Positions 35,201 through 43,101 of a DNA stretch of 64,000 bases are shown here, piece by piece. This DNA is from Ahrensia sp. GTDB taxonomy: Bacteria > Pseudomonadota > Alphaproteobacteria > Rhizobiales > Rhizobiaceae. The DNA is taken from NCBI GenBank assembly GCA_002706335.1, contig PAKZ01000001.1, positions 1 through 64,000 of the forward strand, in the 5' to 3' direction. The notes under the pieces are model-generated. The model was not told the origin of the DNA. It ran no database searches and saw nothing but the letters and a program-made list of their open reading frames with translations. Position numbers and translations under genes: made by a program. Every line of letters starts with the position of its first letter. Position 1 is the stretch's first letter.

Positions 35201-36026
35201 GCAACTCAACGGAAACGGGCGCAGCAACGAGGCGCTGATCGGCTCGCTGACCGGGTCCGGAGTGGTCTCGACCGGTGAATTGACGGTCTCGGGCGTGCGC
35301 GATGACGGGTTCGCGGAGCTGATCGGCGAGGCCGACGCGATAGGCTATGGCATGCCAGAAGACCAGATGCGTGAAGTAGCCGCGGCGGCGCTGCTCGGCG
35401 GCGAGACCGTTTTGCCGCCGAAGGATTATCCGATCTCCGTCGCCAAGGGCGAGATAAGGATGACGAATGCGACGGCCAAGAGCGGCGACCTGTCAGTCGA
35501 TCTCGACGCCTCGATGGATGTCGTGACCGGGGGGCTTACGGGCCGCGTGCTGCTTTCGATCGATCCGGGCGAGGAGGTCGTCGCCGGCCCGCAACCGGAG
35601 ATCGCGCTTTCCTTCAAGCCGGACGGGGAGGGCGGCATCGACTTGGAGCGCGATTTCGGCCCGGTTACAGGCTATCTGACGCAGCGGCTTCTGGAGAAGG
35701 AACAGGAACGGGTGGAGGCTTTGCAGGCGCGGCTGCTGGAGAAGCAGAGGCTGCGCCGCGAGGTTCTGTTGCTGCAATATTACAAGCGTCTGGACGAGGC
35801 TCCGCCGCCCGCGCCGGAGGCCGATCCGCTTCAGGCCGACAGCGAGGACGCGGCGCTGCTACAGCCGCTGCCGCCCGGCGAAACAGTGCCGCGGGCCGAT
35901 CCGGCGGTTATGCGCAGGCAGGCCGCGGAGGAAGTGGCGCGACGTTTATCGACAGGCACGCTCGGCCGGAACACTTCGGCGCGCGGCTCGAACCCGCAGA
36001 TCATCGAACTGAATGCCGCGAACTGA
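32295..36026 (+). CDS. large AsmA-family protein, apparent CTG start
   Basis: About 1243 residues. The frame read upstream of the first standard start (GTG 32355) continues with (M)ARLFVIFGSFIVLALITALV, then APYFIDWDAY, which is the canonical N-terminal membrane anchor of this family. The anchor starts at CTG 32295 with GGGGAG seven bases upstream. The long central part (about 100-1050) is a repetitive beta-rich groove, as in AsmA/TamB lipid-transfer bridges. The C terminus has a coiled coil (LLEKEQERVEALQARLLEKQ) and a Pro/Ala-rich tail. AsmA-like proteins span the periplasm and are implicated in phospholipid delivery to the outer membrane. It stands alone; the gene upstream on the same strand is an unrelated oxidase. 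Confidence 0.88.
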   Translation: MARLFVIFGSFIVLALITALVAPYFIDWDAYRADFEKEATRVLGQTVTVSGRAKARLLPFPSVTFEDVRVGDPEKPLVVADRFSMDAELAPFLSGEFLIFDMRVVNPTIELEIDERGMPDWSLPSAGPMSPARVVLENARITNGAITLHDRIDGRDWAMDGINATVSAESLLGPYKIDGNGWMKTTPLAFRVNTGQLSKDGFSLRTVLEMERQGIELSVDGKIAEPEDAAAAPYNGAFTVRPLAGMSDRRYVVSGDFAASPRAVDIAEYRGEFGPVTDPYVVTGSAGISGGETPRYHVEVTGTQVMLPEAGAGAASEAPNGPAMPLADRLETVQSMLAALPFPPIPGSLDVDLPAVVAGDTTIRDIKLVASPDTSEDADPRRQWRVTDFEAQLPGRTTVEANGLLKLPQADGKEPVGFAGSLVVASRQPSGLATWLTGSADESIRRLANAGVAADVSFSPERQTVDNLEVILGPARMRGRLERVSDPARRATLDIALSGENIDFDALEALSAIFVGKDGATRFADHDLDVKLDLAKPDIRGIPLESLVASIRSRDSDMEIDRLSVTGLFGASVSATGNLDRRNDALHGGIDATIVAEDGAGLIEGLSQRFPDITQLTRLRSIAAKSPDAFGDTRLDIVGSMARKDALSGEASLSVSGATGGTELSVTATATGDMRDPERAALMVNAAFDNPQGETLIAQTGLPVFPVESPGSLAAEASVDGSLFDGMKSTLTLTGGDDLVATLDGVLTSDILSTGFTGKAQIEANDIEPWLLTLGYAFPGTGLGTTADISTAVSERGGKFVLSDIDAVLNANRVTGELTVDSPDAVPVVRGDLAFEYLDAGPLYAIISGDPAASVRVADGDAALKTDFGPPILADHDVEVAVTAGEITFPTSGAALTGFKGDFVYRDGAMEMNDITASLGGSPLTGLVSMRNDAGAVLMNTQLTLDDVPISRLVPQASDILSGKAHLALQLNGNGRSNEALIGSLTGSGVVSTGELTVSGVRDDGFAELIGEADAIGYGMPEDQMREVAAAALLGGETVLPPKDYPISVAKGEIRMTNATAKSGDLSVDLDASMDVVTGGLTGRVLLSIDPGEEVVAGPQPEIALSFKPDGEGGIDLERDFGPVTGYLTQRLLEKEQERVEALQARLLEKQRLRREVLLLQYYKRLDEAPPPAPEADPLQADSEDAALLQPLPPGETVPRADPAVMRRQAAEEVARRLSTGTLGRNTSARGSNPQIIELNAAN

Positions 36027-36039
36027 CCGCGCCTCCCGA

Positions 36040-36267
36040 TCAGGCGTCGGGTAAACGGCCTTTCAGCGCCGCGGCAAGGACGTAAAGACGCAGCGCCGAG
36101 GAGAGATTGGAATCGCGCGGTCGGGTCTCGTCGATCTCCGCGATCAGCGAGGCGAGCGAACGGCTATCCTCGTCGGCCGCGCGTTTGAGGAGGACGAAGA
36201 ATTCGTCTTCGACGGAAAAGCTGGTGCGATGGCCCGCAATGGTGACAGAACGCTTGCGAACCGGCAT
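36040..36267 (-). CDS. ribbon-helix-helix protein
   Basis: A 75-residue protein of the RHH_4 type. The opening RKRSVTIAGHRTSFSVED gives the beta strand, and EFFVLLKRAADEDSRSLASLI and the following helices give the helix-turn-helix pair; the end LRLYVLAAALKGR is conserved. It is probably a small DNA-binding regulator with unknown targets. It lies 12 bases downstream of sspB on the same strand, so the two are likely co-transcribed. In many relatives a DUF4169 gene accompanies it; none is seen here. Confidence 0.85.
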   Translation of the reverse strand: MPVRKRSVTIAGHRTSFSVEDEFFVLLKRAADEDSRSLASLIAEIDETRPRDSNLSSALRLYVLAAALKGRLPDA

Positions 36268-36279
36268 CGACCGGTTCGG

Positions 36280-36822
36280 CTACTTGTTCTTGCGGAAGGA
36301 ATCGAGCGAGACGACGTCGGCCCCGCTGGACGGGGTCTTCTCCTCGTCGCCATCCTGGGCGGCCTCGGCCTTCTTCGCCGGCTTCGGGCTCTTGGGCAGC
36401 GGCGAGGGTTCTGCGGGAACGGGCTCGTCAACGGCAACCGGCGTGACCTCAAGCGGCGCGTCGGCGTTTTCGACATCGAATTCGAGCTCGAAGTTCACCG
36501 ACGGATCGTAGAAGCCGCGAATCGCCGAATAGGGGATATGCAGTTTTTCCGGCACGTCGGAGAAGGAGAGCCCGACATCAAAGGCGTTCTCGTTGACCTC
36601 GAGATCCCAGAACTGGTGCTGCAGCACGATCGTCATCTGCTCGGGATACTGTTCGCGCATCCGGTTGGACACCTTAACGCCCGGCGCATTCGTGACGAAA
36701 GTAATGAAGAAGTGATGGTTGCCCGGCAGGCCCGTCTTGGCGACTTCCGTCAATACTTTGCGGATCACGCCACGCAGCGCATTCTGCACGAGAATGTCAT
36801 AGCGGATCATGTCTTCGGTCAT
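36280..36822 (-). CDS. sspB: ClpXP adaptor SspB (alphaproteobacterial type)
   Basis: A 180-residue adaptor. Residues 1-125 are the SspB fold that grips the tmRNA tag (landmarks YDILVQNALRGVIRKVL, HHFFITFVTNAPGV, YPEQMTIVLQHQFWDL, FSDVPEKLHIPYSAI). A Pro/Ala/Glu-rich flexible linker follows, and a short C-terminal segment (DVVSLDSFRKN) is the ClpX-docking peptide. It delivers tagged proteins to ClpXP. It lies about 120 bases downstream of the tmRNA gene on the same strand, so the tag and its reader are neighbours. Followed by the RHH gene. Confidence 0.93.
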   Translation of the reverse strand: MTEDMIRYDILVQNALRGVIRKVLTEVAKTGLPGNHHFFITFVTNAPGVKVSNRMREQYPEQMTIVLQHQFWDLEVNENAFDVGLSFSDVPEKLHIPYSAIRGFYDPSVNFELEFDVENADAPLEVTPVAVDEPVPAEPSPLPKSPKPAKKAEAAQDGDEEKTPSSGADVVSLDSFRKNK

Positions 36823-36944
36823 CGCTTCGCGTCCGGCCCTCGGGTAAGAACGTTATAGAATAGTGATGTGCTTTTTTCCCGGCGGCAGGTCAAGAGCTTC
36901 GGCGCAACAGGAACGCGGCGAATGCACTTCATGACACGAAAGGG

Positions 36945-37262
36945 AAAGTGGAGGCTTCTGTTGCCAGGTGCCTCCGGACCCCGCCTAAGAGTGCGAACCC
37001 TTAGGAGTTCAAGTGAAGCTGTCGCGCTGCTTACGCGGCGAGACGTGCTTCCGCATAGTTGTCGTTTGCAACTACTAGTTTGACCCGATAACGGTGGTAT
37101 CATGCCGGACAAAAGAACGATCTTTACACCCTCGTCGATCCTGTTTCGCCCCCATCACAAGCGGCCCTTGCCGGCAGTTTGTGGTGGAGGCGCCGGGTAC
37201 CGCCCCCGGGTCCGAATGGCTTATTGCATCGCCAGTTTATTGTCATAGCCGGTTACCCGGCA
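36945..37262 (-). ncRNA. ssrA: two-piece (circularly permuted) tmRNA
   Basis: On the minus strand the acceptor piece comes first, from near 37262 to the genomically encoded CCA at 37184-37182. After a short spacer (37181-37154) the coding piece starts GGGGGCGAAACAGG at 37153. The two acceptor-stem strands, GGGGGCG (37153-37147) and CGCCTCC (37192-37186), form seven pairs including G3-U70, the alanine identity element. The tag frame is 37069-37031, ANDNYAEARLAA then TAA. A hairpin at 36975-36950 (GGAGGC/GCCTCC) lies near the 3' end. This permuted order is the rule in Alphaproteobacteria; mature pieces arise by processing. The exact outer ends are estimated. tmRNA rescues stalled ribosomes with SmpB. 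Confidence 0.95.
37031..37069 (-). other. tmRNA proteolysis tag reading frame
   Basis: Minus-strand codons give ANDNYAEARLAA followed by TAA. The resume codon is GCA at 37069. The C-terminal LAA is the ClpX degron, and the N-terminal AND.NY part is what SspB binds. Confidence 0.95.
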
Positions 37263-37268
37263 GTCATG

Positions 37269-37297
37269 CATATAGCGATTTCCGTGCGCGATTTCAA
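37269..37297 (-). promoter_or_regulatory. housekeeping promoter of ssrA
   Basis: On the minus strand TTGAAA (37297-37292), 17 bases, then TATATG (37274-37269) is a good sigma-70-type match. The expected transcript start is near 37262, which agrees with the 5' end of the acceptor piece. Confidence 0.65.
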
Positions 37298-37421
37298 AGG
37301 GTCTGCTTGACTTTAGACAGTCGCGACCAAACATGTTCGCACGGACGCGGACCGAGGCGATCCGGGGGATCACATCCGAATTCGGCGTCTTTTCGGAGCC
37401 ATAGAGGGAAGGAACCGGCGG

Positions 37422-37733
37422 ATGAGCGAATATCTGGACGATGTGAAGCGTTACGACGCGGATGCCAGCGCGGAGAAGGTCGACAGAATCGTCAAGCATC
37501 TGGGTATCGCGCTCAGGAGCCGCGACGCATCGCTGGTGTCCTGCTCCGATCCGAGCGAGTTGGACCGCGTGCGCGAGAAATGGTGCAACAAGAAGCTCGG
37601 CTCGACAAACGACGCCGGCGCCGATGAAATCATCGCCCGGGTCTGCTCGGAAATGAGCGGGGACCGGAACAAGAACCGCGTCACTTTCTACTATCTGGTC
37701 GCAAAATACATGGGCAAGCTCAGCGATCTCTGA
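37422..37733 (+). CDS. DUF2853 family protein
   Basis: A 103-residue soluble protein that matches the DUF2853 family over its whole length (EYLDDVKRYDADAS at the start, REKWCNKKLGS in the middle, RNKNRVTFYYLVAKYMGKL at the end). Structures of this family are helical; the function is unknown. GGAACCGGCGG precedes the ATG. It is divergent from ssrA and convergent with the LysR gene, so it is likely monocistronic. Confidence 0.88.
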   Translation: MSEYLDDVKRYDADASAEKVDRIVKHLGIALRSRDASLVSCSDPSELDRVREKWCNKKLGSTNDAGADEIIARVCSEMSGDRNKNRVTFYYLVAKYMGKLSDL

Positions 37734-37747
37734 TCGCCGGCGAACGC

Positions 37748-38938
37748 TCAGTCGTCGAGTTGTTGGCGCAGGATCGTGAGAAACTCGCCCTGCATTCGGG
37801 TCGGGTGCCAGTTGGCGCGCGTGGTAATTCCCACCTTGCGGGCGGTGAAGTGTAGCGGCACCGGGAGCGCAGTCAGCAATCCCATCTGTTCCTCGTAAAG
37901 GATGCGTCGTCGCGACATGAGCGTCAGGCGGTCGCTTGCCGCGAGCAGGGCGCGGATGACGACCAGGGACGAGGATTCCACCAGGCCGGGCGGCGGGCGC
38001 CCATCGAACAGTTTCTCGAAATGGACGCGTGTCGGCGCGCCGCGCCGGGGTATGACCCAGGGATAGCGCGCCAGTTCCGCAACGCTTATGTCACCGCGGC
38101 CGGCAAGCGGATGGCCCGCGCGCGCCATGATCGACAGGCTGTCCTCCAGCAGCGGCGTTTCCTGAACGTCGCGTTCGCGTGCCTTTCCGCGCAGGGCGCC
38201 GATCATGATATCGAGCTCGCCGCGCCGCAGGGCGTGAACGAGGATCTCGTACTCGCCCTCGATGATCTCGACTTCGGCTTCCGGCATGCGCCGGCACAGT
38301 TCCGCTATGGCGTTCGGCAGTATGTCGGTGCGGGCAAGAGGCTGCGCGCCGACCACGACCTTGCCGCGCTCGAAACCGCGCGCCTCCAGCAGGTCCTCGA
38401 ACGCGGCGTCTATCTCGCGCAGCGCCAGGCCGGACAGCCGGGCGACATCGGCGCCGAGCGGCGTGGGTTCAACGCCATAGTTCAACCGGTCGAAGAGTTT
38501 TGTCCCGATGATGTCCTCAAGTTCGCGCGTGGCGCGATGAACGCTCGGCACCGAGATGCCCATATGCCGCGCAGCGGCGGAGAATCCCCGGTTGTTGGCC
38601 ACCGCCAGCACGGCGCGCAGATGCGTCATGGTGACGAGATTTTCCAGCCGGACGGCCTTCTGGCCGCGCCGCGCTCCGTTGATGCGCCGGCGCATCTGGG
38701 CGAGGGCGTCGAACATGCGCCGGATGCGCAGATTGACGATGAGGCCTTCCGCGTTGAGCCGCATGCCCGTTCCGGAGCGATCGAATATCGACACGCCGAA
38801 TTGCGTCTCTACGCGCTTTAACGCCTGACTTATCGCCGGTTGCGAAACGCCTGCCGTAGCAGCGGCGGCATGTGAACTGCCGGAGTCGGCGATAAGGGCT
38901 ACAGCTTTTAAATGCCTCAGATTCAGGTCGTGTTTCAA
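37748..38938 (-). CDS. LysR-type regulator with two tandem HTH domains
   Basis: A 396-residue regulator, about 90 residues longer than usual. Residues 6-64 form a complete LysR winged helix (LRHLKAVALIADSGSSHAAA, VSQPAISQALKRVE, FDRSGTGMRLNAEG). Residues 103-160 form a second one (MTHLRAVLAVANNRGFSAAA, ISVPSVHRATRELE, FDRLNYGVEPTPLG). The rest (about 188-390) is the periplasmic-binding-like effector domain. It is divergent from tctB, with a 199-base shared upstream region that contains TATC-N6-GATA. It very likely controls the tctBAC-lactonase operon in response to a carboxylate. The doubled DNA-binding part is unusual. Confidence 0.9.
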   Translation of the reverse strand: MKHDLNLRHLKAVALIADSGSSHAAAATAGVSQPAISQALKRVETQFGVSIFDRSGTGMRLNAEGLIVNLRIRRMFDALAQMRRRINGARRGQKAVRLENLVTMTHLRAVLAVANNRGFSAAARHMGISVPSVHRATRELEDIIGTKLFDRLNYGVEPTPLGADVARLSGLALREIDAAFEDLLEARGFERGKVVVGAQPLARTDILPNAIAELCRRMPEAEVEIIEGEYEILVHALRRGELDIMIGALRGKARERDVQETPLLEDSLSIMARAGHPLAGRGDISVAELARYPWVIPRRGAPTRVHFEKLFDGRPPPGLVESSSLVVIRALLAASDRLTLMSRRRILYEEQMGLLTALPVPLHFTARKVGITTRANWHPTRMQGEFLTILRQQLDD

Positions 38939-38996
38939 TGCAAGTCCCGTTACGCGTCTCTGGCATGGCCGAAACCTGCGCCATTTAGCGAAAACT

Positions 38997-39010
38997 TATC
39001 ATGCACGATA
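38997..39010. promoter_or_regulatory. candidate LysR operator
   Basis: TATC, ATGCAC and GATA form a small inverted repeat in the region between the LysR gene and tctB, 58 bases before the regulator's start codon. LysR proteins usually bind interrupted T-N11-A palindromes near their own promoters. Confidence 0.4.
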
Positions 39011-39137
39011 GACTATTGATTTCCCGAAACCGCGGCAAGCGCCTAGCGTCGCCGTCAAGCAAGAACGAAGCCCGAAGACGGGCCACGACAGACGGGAGGA
39101 GTGCGGCGCCGGGACCGGCATATGCCGCTTGCGCACA

Positions 39138-39551
39138 ATGACGGATCTCATCAAGTCACGAATTCCGGACCTTGCCGCTTGCGGGGCGCTTGCGGCGTTC
39201 GGCCTCGCGGCGATCTGGATCGGATCGGGCTATCCGATCGGCAGCATCAACCGCATGGGGGCGGGCTTCTTCCCGATCGCGGCGAGCATCATCGTGGTCG
39301 TGCTTGCCGTCGCCGCGGCGGTCGAGACGCTGCTGAGCGAACCCGTCAGCCAGCCTTTCAAGCTTCGGCCCGTCATCTTCATCTCGGTCGGGATATTCGT
39401 CTGGGCCCGGCTGATCGATTCCGTCGGTCTGATCCCCGCGACCTTCGCGCTGATCCTGCTGTCGGGGCTGGCCAAGCCACCGTTCAGACCGGTCTCCCTG
39501 ATCATCTCGGCGGCAGTGCTGTGCGCCGCCGGCTACCTGGTCTTCATGTAG
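39138..39551 (+). CDS. tctB: TctB-type small permease subunit
   Basis: About 137 residues with four membrane segments: PDLAACGALAAFGLAAIWIG, the segment after RMGAGFFPIAASIIVVVLAV, PVIFISVGIFVWARL and PVSLIISAAVLCAAGYLVF. The GSINRMGAGFFP motif is diagnostic for TctB of tripartite tricarboxylate transporters. ATG 39138 is preferred over TTG 39129. First gene of the operon tctB-tctA-tctC-lactonase, divergent from the LysR regulator. Confidence 0.88.
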   Translation: MTDLIKSRIPDLAACGALAAFGLAAIWIGSGYPIGSINRMGAGFFPIAASIIVVVLAVAAAVETLLSEPVSQPFKLRPVIFISVGIFVWARLIDSVGLIPATFALILLSGLAKPPFRPVSLIISAAVLCAAGYLVFM

Positions 39552-39590
39552 GGACTGCAAATGCCTCTGACGCTGCTGGGACGCTGAACG

Positions 39591-41117
39591 ATGGAGACGA
39601 TCCACAATCTCGGTCTTGGCTTTGAGGCGGCGCTTTCCGCCGAAAATCTCCTGTTTTGCCTGCTCGGCGTGTCGCTCGGCACATTTGTCGGCGTCCTGCC
39701 CGGTATCGGCGCGCTGGCGACGATCTCCATGTGCCTGCCGCTGACTTTCTATCTCGATCCCGTGCCGGGAATGATCATGCTGGCGGGTATCTTCTACGGC
39801 GCGCAGTATGGAAGTTCGACGGCGTCGATCCTGTTGAACCTGCCGGGCAGCGCGCCCGCGGCGATCACCTGTCTCGACGGCTATCCGATGGCGCAGCAGG
39901 GGCGCGCCGGTGTCGCGCTGTTCCTGACCACGATTGCCTCCTTCGTCGGCGGTTCCTTCTCGATCATGCTGATGATCGGCTTTGCGCCAGTTCTTGCCGA
40001 TTTCGCGATCAGCTTCTCTTCGGCCGACTATTTCTCGATCATGGTGCTGGCGCTGGTCGCGGCGTCCACGCTCTCGAACGGATCCTTCATCAAGGGGATC
40101 GCGATGGTCGCGGCGGGGCTGGTGCTGGGGCTCGTCGGCACGGATATCAGCTCCGGCGTTCCGCGCTACACGTTCGGGATCATCGATATCTCGGACGGCA
40201 TCAGCCTGGTCGCGGTCGCGATGGGACTGTTCGGCGTGGCCGAGATCCTCAACAATCTGATGCAGGACGAGCATGCCGTTGTGGACGCGCGGTCCATCAC
40301 CTTCAAGTCGCTGGTGCCGACGCGTCAGGATATGCGGGAATTCTGGCCGGCGGCGGGGCGCGGTTCCGTCATCGGCGCGATCGTTGGCATGTTGCCGGGG
40401 ACCGGACCGACAATCGCCACCTTCATGTCCTATTCGGCGGAGAAGCGCCTTTCGCGCAATCCGGGCAAGTTCGGCAAGGGCGCCATCGAGGGCATCTCTT
40501 CGCCGGAAGCCGCCAACAACTCGTCCGTGCAGGCCGCCTTTATCCCGACGCTGACGCTCGGCATTCCCGGCGACGCCATCATGGCCGTGATCCTCGGCGG
40601 GATGCTGATCCACGGCATCGCGCCGGGACCCCAACTGATCGCGAACGATCCCGTCCTTTTCTGGGGCGTTATCGCGAGCTTCTGGATCGGCAACGTCTTT
40701 CTGCTGATCCTCAACATTCCGCTGATCGGGATCTGGGTGCGCCTGCTGACGGTACCCTACCACCTGCTTTATCCCGGCATGCTGTTCTTCATCTGCATCG
40801 GCGTCTACAGCGTCAACAATTCCACCTTCGACGTGATGCTGACGCTCATATTCGGGCTGATCGGGTTCGGCATGATGCGCTTCGGCTTTCCGGCGGCGCC
40901 GCTCTTGCTGGGCTTCGTGCTCGGGCCGCTGATCGAGGAAAACTTCCGCCGCGCCCTCGTCCTGTCGAGGGGGAACCTGGACGTCTTCGTGAGCCGACCG
41001 GTCTCGGCGACGTTTCTCGGGCTGACGCTGCTGGTCCTGCTCGCATCGATTCCGCAGGTGCGCGGCCTGTTCGGCCTGATTGCGAAGGGCCGCAAGGGGC
41101 AGGCCGTCAACGAGTGA
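39591..41117 (+). CDS. tctA: TctA-type large permease subunit
   Basis: A 508-residue inner-membrane protein with about 11-12 helices. Family landmarks are GTFVGVLPGIGALATISM, the loop GAQYGSSTASILLNLPGSA, LVGTDISSGVPRYTFG, PGTGPTIATFMSYSAEKR, the block SPEAANNSSVQAAFIPTLTL and a late FGFPAAPLLLGFVLGP. With TctB and TctC it imports a carboxylate using an ion gradient. It begins 39 bases after tctB and is followed by tctC at 41159. Confidence 0.93.
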   Translation: METIHNLGLGFEAALSAENLLFCLLGVSLGTFVGVLPGIGALATISMCLPLTFYLDPVPGMIMLAGIFYGAQYGSSTASILLNLPGSAPAAITCLDGYPMAQQGRAGVALFLTTIASFVGGSFSIMLMIGFAPVLADFAISFSSADYFSIMVLALVAASTLSNGSFIKGIAMVAAGLVLGLVGTDISSGVPRYTFGIIDISDGISLVAVAMGLFGVAEILNNLMQDEHAVVDARSITFKSLVPTRQDMREFWPAAGRGSVIGAIVGMLPGTGPTIATFMSYSAEKRLSRNPGKFGKGAIEGISSPEAANNSSVQAAFIPTLTLGIPGDAIMAVILGGMLIHGIAPGPQLIANDPVLFWGVIASFWIGNVFLLILNIPLIGIWVRLLTVPYHLLYPGMLFFICIGVYSVNNSTFDVMLTLIFGLIGFGMMRFGFPAAPLLLGFVLGPLIEENFRRALVLSRGNLDVFVSRPVSATFLGLTLLVLLASIPQVRGLFGLIAKGRKGQAVNE

Positions 41118-41158
41118 CGGTCGCCAACAATCAAGAATCCAACAAGGAGGAGATACAA

Positions 41159-42181
41159 ATGAAGAAGATAGTTGCAGGAGAAAACGGCAGTCCGTCGCGC
41201 ATTCGGCGCATGCTGCTCGGTGCGGCCGCGATCGCCGCACTCGTGCCGGCGATGTTCGGCGGCGTGGCGGGGGCGCCAGCGCAGGATTATCCGACCAAGC
41301 CGATACGCATCATCGTTCCGTTCGGCCCCGGCGGGCTGGCCGACATCACCATGCGTCTCGCGGGCGAGAAGCTTTCCGGCATTCTCGGCCAGCAATTCGT
41401 GGTCGAGAACCATCCGGGCGCGGGCGGCGTCGCGGCGGCGAACGAGCTTCTGAAGAGCGATCCCGACGGCTACGACCTTATCGTGATGTCGAACGGCACG
41501 ACGATCGCAACGTCGCTGTTCAAGAATCTCGGCTACGACCCGCAGACGCAGTTCACGCCGATTTCCACGCTGGCATGGTTCGATCTCGGCGTGTTCTCCA
41601 ATCCGGAGGGCGAATACAAGACGCTGGAAGACTTCATTTCCAAGGCGAAGGCGGAGCCGGGCTATCTGAACGTCGCAACGGTGAACCCCGGCTCGTCGCA
41701 GAACCTCGCGGCCGAATATTTCCGCAAGGTCGCCGGCATCGACGTCAATATCGTCACTTACCGGACATCGCCGGACATCCTGGCGGCGCTGATCCGCGGC
41801 GAGGTCGATGTCGCGATCGAATCGCCGACCGCCTTTTCCGGCGCGCTCGAAAACAACCAGGCCAAGCTTCTGGCGGTGACCGGTTCGCAGCGCAATCCGA
41901 CCTATCCGGACGTGCCGACCGCGCAGGAAGCCGGCGTGGAAGGTTACGAGGTCGTCGGCTGGAACGCGCTCTACACGCTGGCGGGTACGCCCGACGACAT
42001 CATCAAGAAGCTCAATGACGCGATGTTCGAGGTGGCGGGCATGCCCGAGATCCAGAAGCGGTTCATGGAACTTGGGACTTCCGCCAGAGCGCTGACCCCG
42101 GATGAAATGGCCGCGCAGTTCGAGAAGGACCGTGCCCGCTGGGCCGAGGTCATCGAATCCGCGGGCATCGAGAAGCGCTAA
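41159..42181 (+). CDS. tctC: TctC/Bug-type solute-binding protein
   Basis: About 340 residues. The Bug (Bordetella uptake gene) fold starts YPTKPIRIIVPFGPGGLADI after a signal peptide of about 40 residues ending GAPA. Other landmarks are VVENHPGAGGVAAANEL, DGYDLIVMSNGTTI and QRNPTYPDVPTAQEAG, with the last helices ending VIESAGI. It captures an anionic solute in the periplasm for TctAB. The start is ATG 41159 with AAGGAGGAG at 41143-41152; the frame is open far upstream but that part is a shadow of tctA. Confidence 0.92.
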   Translation: MKKIVAGENGSPSRIRRMLLGAAAIAALVPAMFGGVAGAPAQDYPTKPIRIIVPFGPGGLADITMRLAGEKLSGILGQQFVVENHPGAGGVAAANELLKSDPDGYDLIVMSNGTTIATSLFKNLGYDPQTQFTPISTLAWFDLGVFSNPEGEYKTLEDFISKAKAEPGYLNVATVNPGSSQNLAAEYFRKVAGIDVNIVTYRTSPDILAALIRGEVDVAIESPTAFSGALENNQAKLLAVTGSQRNPTYPDVPTAQEAGVEGYEVVGWNALYTLAGTPDDIIKKLNDAMFEVAGMPEIQKRFMELGTSARALTPDEMAAQFEKDRARWAEVIESAGIEKR

Positions 42182-42202
42182 GCCAGAGGACCGCAGAGTA
42201 TC

Positions 42203-43021
42203 ATGTCGACCAGTTCCGAAGCGGCGAAGGCGCAATCCGGCTTCAAGGTGGATTGCCACGCACATGTCTTTACAACGTCCATGCCGCTTCGGGACAATCC
42301 GCGGCACAAGCCGAACTATAGCTTCACCATAGAGGACTATCTGAAAGTTCTCGACGAGCACGGCGTGGATTTCGCCGTGCTCGCCGCGGCCAGCCCGTGG
42401 CTGGACTATAACGACTACCTTATCGACAGCATCCGGGGCAAAGCGCGACTGCGCGGCACGGTGATCCTGGAGCCTTCGGTCGAGCGCTATGTTCTCGACC
42501 TGATGAAGCGGGACGGGATCGTCGGCGTGCGGATGCACATGATCGGGCTCGAGAAGATGCCCGACATCACCACCTTCGAATATCGCCGCATGTTCAAGCG
42601 CATCGCAGATCAGGGCTGGCATGTGCATCTGCATTGCGAGGGGCGGGACCTGCCGGACTTGCTGCCGCACTTCATCGATGCCGGCATGACGCTGGTGATC
42701 GACCATCTCGGCCGGCCGGACCCGGCGGAGGGCATCGACAGCGCCGGCTTCAAGGCGCTGCTCAAGGTTCTGGAGAACGGCCGGACCTGGGTGAAGGCGT
42801 CGGGCCATCACAGGCTCGGGGCTCCGGCGACCGGCTATCTGCGCGAACTGGTGCGCCATACCGGCGGCGAGAAGATCGTCTGGGGCAGCGATTGCCCGTT
42901 TGTCGGCCAGGAGGATTCGACCTATCAGAGCACGCTCGACTGGTTGACGGAGGCCGTGCCGGACGAGGCGATCAGGCAGCGCATCCTTGGGCCGAACGCC
43001 CGGGAGCTCTATTTCACCTAA
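42203..43021 (+). CDS. amidohydrolase, 2-pyrone-4,6-dicarboxylate lactonase (LigI)-like
   Basis: A 272-residue TIM-barrel hydrolase of the amidohydrolase superfamily. DCHAHVFT at the first strand supplies the Hx[13 protein letters not shown] and [11 protein letters not shown] follow in the positions where LigI-type lactonases have their metal- or substrate-binding residues, and WGSDCPF is the strand-8 Asp. LigI opens the pyrone ring of 2-pyrone-4,6-dicarboxylate in protocatechuate 4,5-cleavage; many relatives act on other lactones of dicarboxylates. It is the last gene of the tct operon, 21 bases after tctC, so its substrate or product is probably carried by TctABC. ligAB are encoded 3.6 kb away (46606-47846). 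Confidence 0.82.
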   Translation: MSTSSEAAKAQSGFKVDCHAHVFTTSMPLRDNPRHKPNYSFTIEDYLKVLDEHGVDFAVLAAASPWLDYNDYLIDSIRGKARLRGTVILEPSVERYVLDLMKRDGIVGVRMHMIGLEKMPDITTFEYRRMFKRIADQGWHVHLHCEGRDLPDLLPHFIDAGMTLVIDHLGRPDPAEGIDSAGFKALLKVLENGRTWVKASGHHRLGAPATGYLRELVRHTGGEKIVWGSDCPFVGQEDSTYQSTLDWLTEAVPDEAIRQRILGPNARELYFT

Positions 43022-43101
43022 GATACAGTCTGCCTGCTTCTCCTGTGAGCGGCAAAATTCCGGGCGTGACGAGGCGGCCGGAATCATGCGAAATTGGGAG
43101 C

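Noticed and set aside
37094-37627. Plus-strand frame of 177 residues across the tmRNA region and DUF2853
   Set aside because: Its first half is antisense to tmRNA and its second half is DUF2853 in the wrong frame.
39156-41240. 694-residue minus-strand frame over tctB and tctA
   Set aside because: Composed of His/Arg/Asp/Gln-rich low-complexity sequence opposite well-conserved permease genes.
37748-43021. LysR-tct-lactonase block as an integrated element at ssrA
   Set aside because: No integrase and no duplicated 3' end of ssrA was found; base composition is like the rest of the chromosome, so insertion by a site-specific element is not supported.
40805-43087. 760-residue minus-strand frame over tctC and the lactonase
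   Set aside because: Antisense of two conserved genes, no family features.
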